From DATJGF01 sp035495315 (GTDB taxonomy: Bacteria > Verrucomicrobiota > Verrucomicrobiia > Limisphaerales > UBA8199), in contig DATJGF010000056.1 in the NCBI GenBank assembly GCA_035495315.1, positions 1 to 35,320 on the forward strand: a stretch of 35,320 nt of DNA, given 5' to 3'. The notes under the pieces are model-generated. The model did not search any database. It was not told the DNA's origin and saw nothing but the letters and a program-made list of their open reading frames with translations. A program made the position numbers and the translations under genes. Below are positions 32,717 through 35,320 of the stretch, piece after piece. Every line of letters starts with the position of its first letter. Positions within the stretch are counted from its first letter, which is position 1.

Positions 32717-33148
32717 TTAGCGTCGGGCCGTGAAGCGATCGCCGCTCTGTTGTTTGAGCCGATTAGTTGATTCCTGGTCGATGTCGAGGTCGTATTCTTT
32801 CCACGCTTCGAAGCCGCCGTCCAATTCCATGACGGCAAATCCTTTGGAGGCGAACTGAACACAGGCATTGGCCGCCAGGTGGCATTGTTGGGTATAGCAA
32901 TAGACGACATTGGTCTTGTCTCGGCTCAGCCCCTGCGGGTTGTCCCATCGGTCTTTGGGAATATTGATGCTCCCGGGGATGTGACCCTGGGCGTAGTCTT
33001 CGGCGGCACGGACGTCTACCACAACGAGGTTATCCTCGCCGCTCTTGATCCACCGGTTCAATTCCACCGGTCCGGTGGTGAAGGCGAGTTTATCTTCAAA
33101 ATAAGCTTTGGCTCTTTCGGGAGGATGGATTCGATTAAACGTTTGCAT
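32717..33148 (-). CDS. Single-domain rhodanese-like sulfurtransferase
   Basis: The 143-residue protein has one rhodanese domain with the standard landmarks VVVDVRAAEDYAQGHIPGSINIP (here read as VDVR then GHIPGSINI) and a late LDGGFEAW. The active-site loop starts with Cys84 and reads CYTQQCH, so a second cysteine (Cys89) follows five residues later instead of the common arginine-containing loop. No signal peptide is present, so a cytosolic place is likely. Rhodaneses carry persulfide sulfur; the donor and acceptor cannot be told from context. It converges with the DUF2961 gene and is divergent from the ABC exporter. Confidence 0.9.
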   Translation of the reverse strand: MQTFNRIHPPERAKAYFEDKLAFTTGPVELNRWIKSGEDNLVVVDVRAAEDYAQGHIPGSINIPKDRWDNPQGLSRDKTNVVYCYTQQCHLAANACVQFASKGFAVMELDGGFEAWKEYDLDIDQESTNRLKQQSGDRFTARR

Positions 33149-33362
33149 GAGTTTGTTCTTTCGTTTTGGTTTTGTTTTACCGCACCCTAATAATCCTTTT
33201 TGGCAAAAACTAACTTAAGCCCATTGCCCGGATTCTCAAGTGGCGATCCGCGATTGGACTTCTCCCCGAGAAGGCCTTACATAAAGACGGAACTTTCGCT
33301 ATGAATACAGGCTCGGCCTGCCCGGACTATCCACGTGCTTGGCGGGAGTGCGAGCAAAGGCA

Positions 33363-35320
33363 ATGAAGACGAACAACAGTCATCCGCGTTCTTCGCGTCA
33401 GCGGTATCGGGTCTTTGTGCGAGACTATAAGGATCAGCGACTCGACGATCCGGTGGAGTCAGGCAAGGATTACAGAGCAGGCGCAACTGCGGGGGATTCT
33501 GAAGAAGACCCGGCATCACGACGCTTACGTCGCGGCAAACAACGTCGACGCGCGCGCGAGTACCTTGGCTGGCTGCGGCCCTATCGGCGTACCATCGCGG
33601 CGGTTTTCCTCTGCGCTTTGCTGGTCGCAGGCCTCGAGATGATACAACCATTGTTCATGCGATTCATCATCGACCGTGTACTGCTGAACAGCGGGTTCGA
33701 CCCCGGGTCACGCATCGTGCGCTTAAACACGGTCGGCGCAGGATTCCTGGGGGTGATTCTGCTCTCCAGTCTAATTGGCGCGTTCAAGGATTATCGCCAG
33801 CGCCTGGTCAATGCGCGCATCACCCAATCCTTGCGCCGATCGCTGTTTCGGCGCTTGCTCTTTCTGCCGTTGCCCAAGCTCTGGGAGATGAAGACCGGCG
33901 GGATTCTTTCGCGCCTGACTGGCGACGTCGAAACCACTACCGGACTGCTCCAGTTAGCGATCGTTTCGCCGGGCGTCTCGCTCATCCGCCTGGTGATCGC
34001 CGTCGGCATCCTGCTCACCCTCAATTGGCGTCTAGCGCTCACCGCCCTCGCGATTATCCCCGGCATTATGTTGCTCAGCTTTACCCTGGCACGGCGGGTC
34101 CGGCCGATTTATCGCTCGCTGCGCAAAGATGCCGAACAGATCGACGGCCGGGTCGGGGAAACATTTTCGGGGATTCGTGTCGTGCGCGCCTTCCGCGGCG
34201 AGGTCCGTGAGCTGCTCGAGTACTTACGCGGGCGGCACACGATGTTGCGCAAGGAGTTGTTCGCGCATCGCCGCGAGTTGGTGTTATGGACCTCGTGGGG
34301 GTTGCTGTTGGGCGCGGTTAACGTCGTGATCGTGTGGTATGGGGGTTATCTCAACATCGCCGGCCGGGCAACCGTCGGCGACATCATGGCCTTCCAATGG
34401 TACACCTTCCTATTGCTGAATCCCGTTTGGCAAATCGTCAATTCCTTCTCCGAGCTCCAGCGTTCGATGGCTGCGATGGAACGAGTGTTTGAAGTCCTGG
34501 CGATGGAGAATGACAAGCCCGACCCGCCGGATGCTTTGCCCGCCCCAGCGGTGGTTCAGGAAATCAGCTTCGAGAACGTCGGATTTGAGTATCGCCAGGG
34601 CCGGCCGGCAGTGCGGGATTTCAATCTTACCGTCCCCGGCGGTTCCGTGATTGCTCTCGTTGGCCGAAGTGGCGCCGGCAAAACGACGGTCACGGACCTC
34701 GTCGCGCGTTTCCACGACCCCACCCAAGGGCGAATCCTGCTCAACGGCATCGACCTGCGCGGCCTGCGGTTGCGCACTTATCGTGACTTGCTGGCGATCG
34801 TCCAGCAGGACGTTTTCCTCTTCGACGGATCGGTGCGCGAGAACCTGGCTTACGGACGGCATGATGCGACGGATAGTGAGATCCAAGATGCCGCGCGGCG
34901 CGCCAATGCGCACGAATTCATCCTGCAGCTCCCCGAGCAGTACGAGACCTTTATCGGGGAGCGCGGTATCAAGCTCTCCGGCGGACAACGTCAGCGCCTC
35001 GCAATTGCGCGGGCACTGTTGGCGTCTCCTCAGATACTTGTTCTGGACGAAGCCACCAGCAACCTCGACACCGAAAGCGAGCAACTCATCCAGGCTTCGA
35101 TGGCGGAGCTTTTGGCGGGCCGCACGACCTTTGTTATCGCTCATCGTCTCTCCACTATCCGGCGCGCCGACATGATTCTATTGATGGAAGAGGGGCGCGT
35201 GATCGAACGCGGTTCCCACGAGGAACTGATGAATGCCCGAGGCGCTTATTACAGGATGGTCCTTCGCCAGATGGAGATCTCCGGGGATAACGGCGAAGCG
35301 TTCCTGGAACCGGCGATGTC
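33363..35320 (+). CDS. ABC exporter (fused membrane and ATPase domains), partial at window end
   Basis: The frame opens at an ATG at 33363 and is still open at the last base, giving at least 652 residues. About 70 hydrophilic residues rich in Arg, Asp and Glu come first. A type I exporter membrane domain follows, starting EYLGWLRPYRRTIAAVF, with roughly six membrane segments to about residue 340. The ATPase domain has the Walker A motif GRSGAGKTT (from residue 434), the signature LSGGQ (538-542) and the Walker B LVLDEA (from 559), followed by the H-loop region FVIAHRLST. This is the layout of MsbA-like half-transporters that export lipids, peptides or drugs. The substrate is unknown. Confidence 0.94.
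   Translation, partial: MKTNNSHPRSSRQRYRVFVRDYKDQRLDDPVESGKDYRAGATAGDSEEDPASRRLRRGKQRRRAREYLGWLRPYRRTIAAVFLCALLVAGLEMIQPLFMRFIIDRVLLNSGFDPGSRIVRLNTVGAGFLGVILLSSLIGAFKDYRQRLVNARITQSLRRSLFRRLLFLPLPKLWEMKTGGILSRLTGDVETTTGLLQLAIVSPGVSLIRLVIAVGILLTLNWRLALTALAIIPGIMLLSFTLARRVRPIYRSLRKDAEQIDGRVGETFSGIRVVRAFRGEVRELLEYLRGRHTMLRKELFAHRRELVLWTSWGLLLGAVNVVIVWYGGYLNIAGRATVGDIMAFQWYTFLLLNPVWQIVNSFSELQRSMAAMERVFEVLAMENDKPDPPDALPAPAVVQEISFENVGFEYRQGRPAVRDFNLTVPGGSVIALVGRSGAGKTTVTDLVARFHDPTQGRILLNGIDLRGLRLRTYRDLLAIVQQDVFLFDGSVRENLAYGRHDATDSEIQDAARRANAHEFILQLPEQYETFIGERGIKLSGGQRQRLAIARALLASPQILVLDEATSNLDTESEQLIQASMAELLAGRTTFVIAHRLSTIRRADMILLMEEGRVIERGSHEELMNARGAYYRMVLRQMEISGDNGEAFLEPAM

Overview
The window most likely comes from a Verrucomicrobiota genome, probably the Limisphaerales/Pedosphaera lineage. 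The evidence is indirect. Several large secreted proteins combine RCC1-type and immunoglobulin-like repeats and end in a similar short module (FYRVRRW, FYRVRSSW, FYRLRLK, FWRVVAH). There are also a TIGR03790-type protein, a DUF2961/GH172 protein, a DUF4838-like protein, and many short palindromic dispersed repeats between genes. No rRNA, tRNA, CRISPR array, transposase or phage gene was seen. The contig is cut inside a gene at both ends.

Layout. Positions 1-4309 hold a minus-strand block of exported proteins: an unknown secreted protein, an SMP-30/gluconolactonase-like protein, a TIM-barrel hydrolase-like protein and the N-terminus of a DUF4838-like protein. This looks like a carbohydrate-related set. 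Positions 4567-8380 hold cytosolic genes: pterin dehydratase, a thioredoxin-like [2Fe-2S] ferredoxin, a Ser/Thr kinase-like protein with altered catalytic motifs, comF and accD. Positions 9545-13044 hold the complete dTDP-L-rhamnose pathway in the order rfbA, rfbC, rfbD, rfbB. It faces a kup potassium transporter (13303-15192, minus).

Positions 15493-19708 are the methyl-cycle locus. An ArsR-type regulator fused to a methyltransferase domain (SahR-like) is divergent from metK and ahcY. A recognisable promoter and an imperfect palindrome sit just before metK. I consider this the best regulatory story in the window: S-adenosylmethionine is made by MetK, S-adenosylhomocysteine is removed by AhcY, and the regulator carries a domain of the kind that binds such ligands.

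Positions 19937-30000 hold envelope and secreted proteins: a TlpA-like protein lacking one redox cysteine, a 1411-residue RCC1/Ig protein, a TIGR03790 protein, a collapsed beta-helix pseudogene and an unknown membrane-anchored protein. Positions 30300-35320 hold a GH172-like protein, a rhodanese and an incomplete ABC exporter.

Intergenic DNA is rich in repeats. These include a long palindrome after accD, two related GC-rich hairpins each placed between convergent genes, three copies of a two-hairpin element, and clusters of a GGGCCTCGT unit. Two minus-strand genes have a shared element exactly 80 bases before their chosen starts. All function and taxonomy calls come from reading motifs by eye; no database search was possible.
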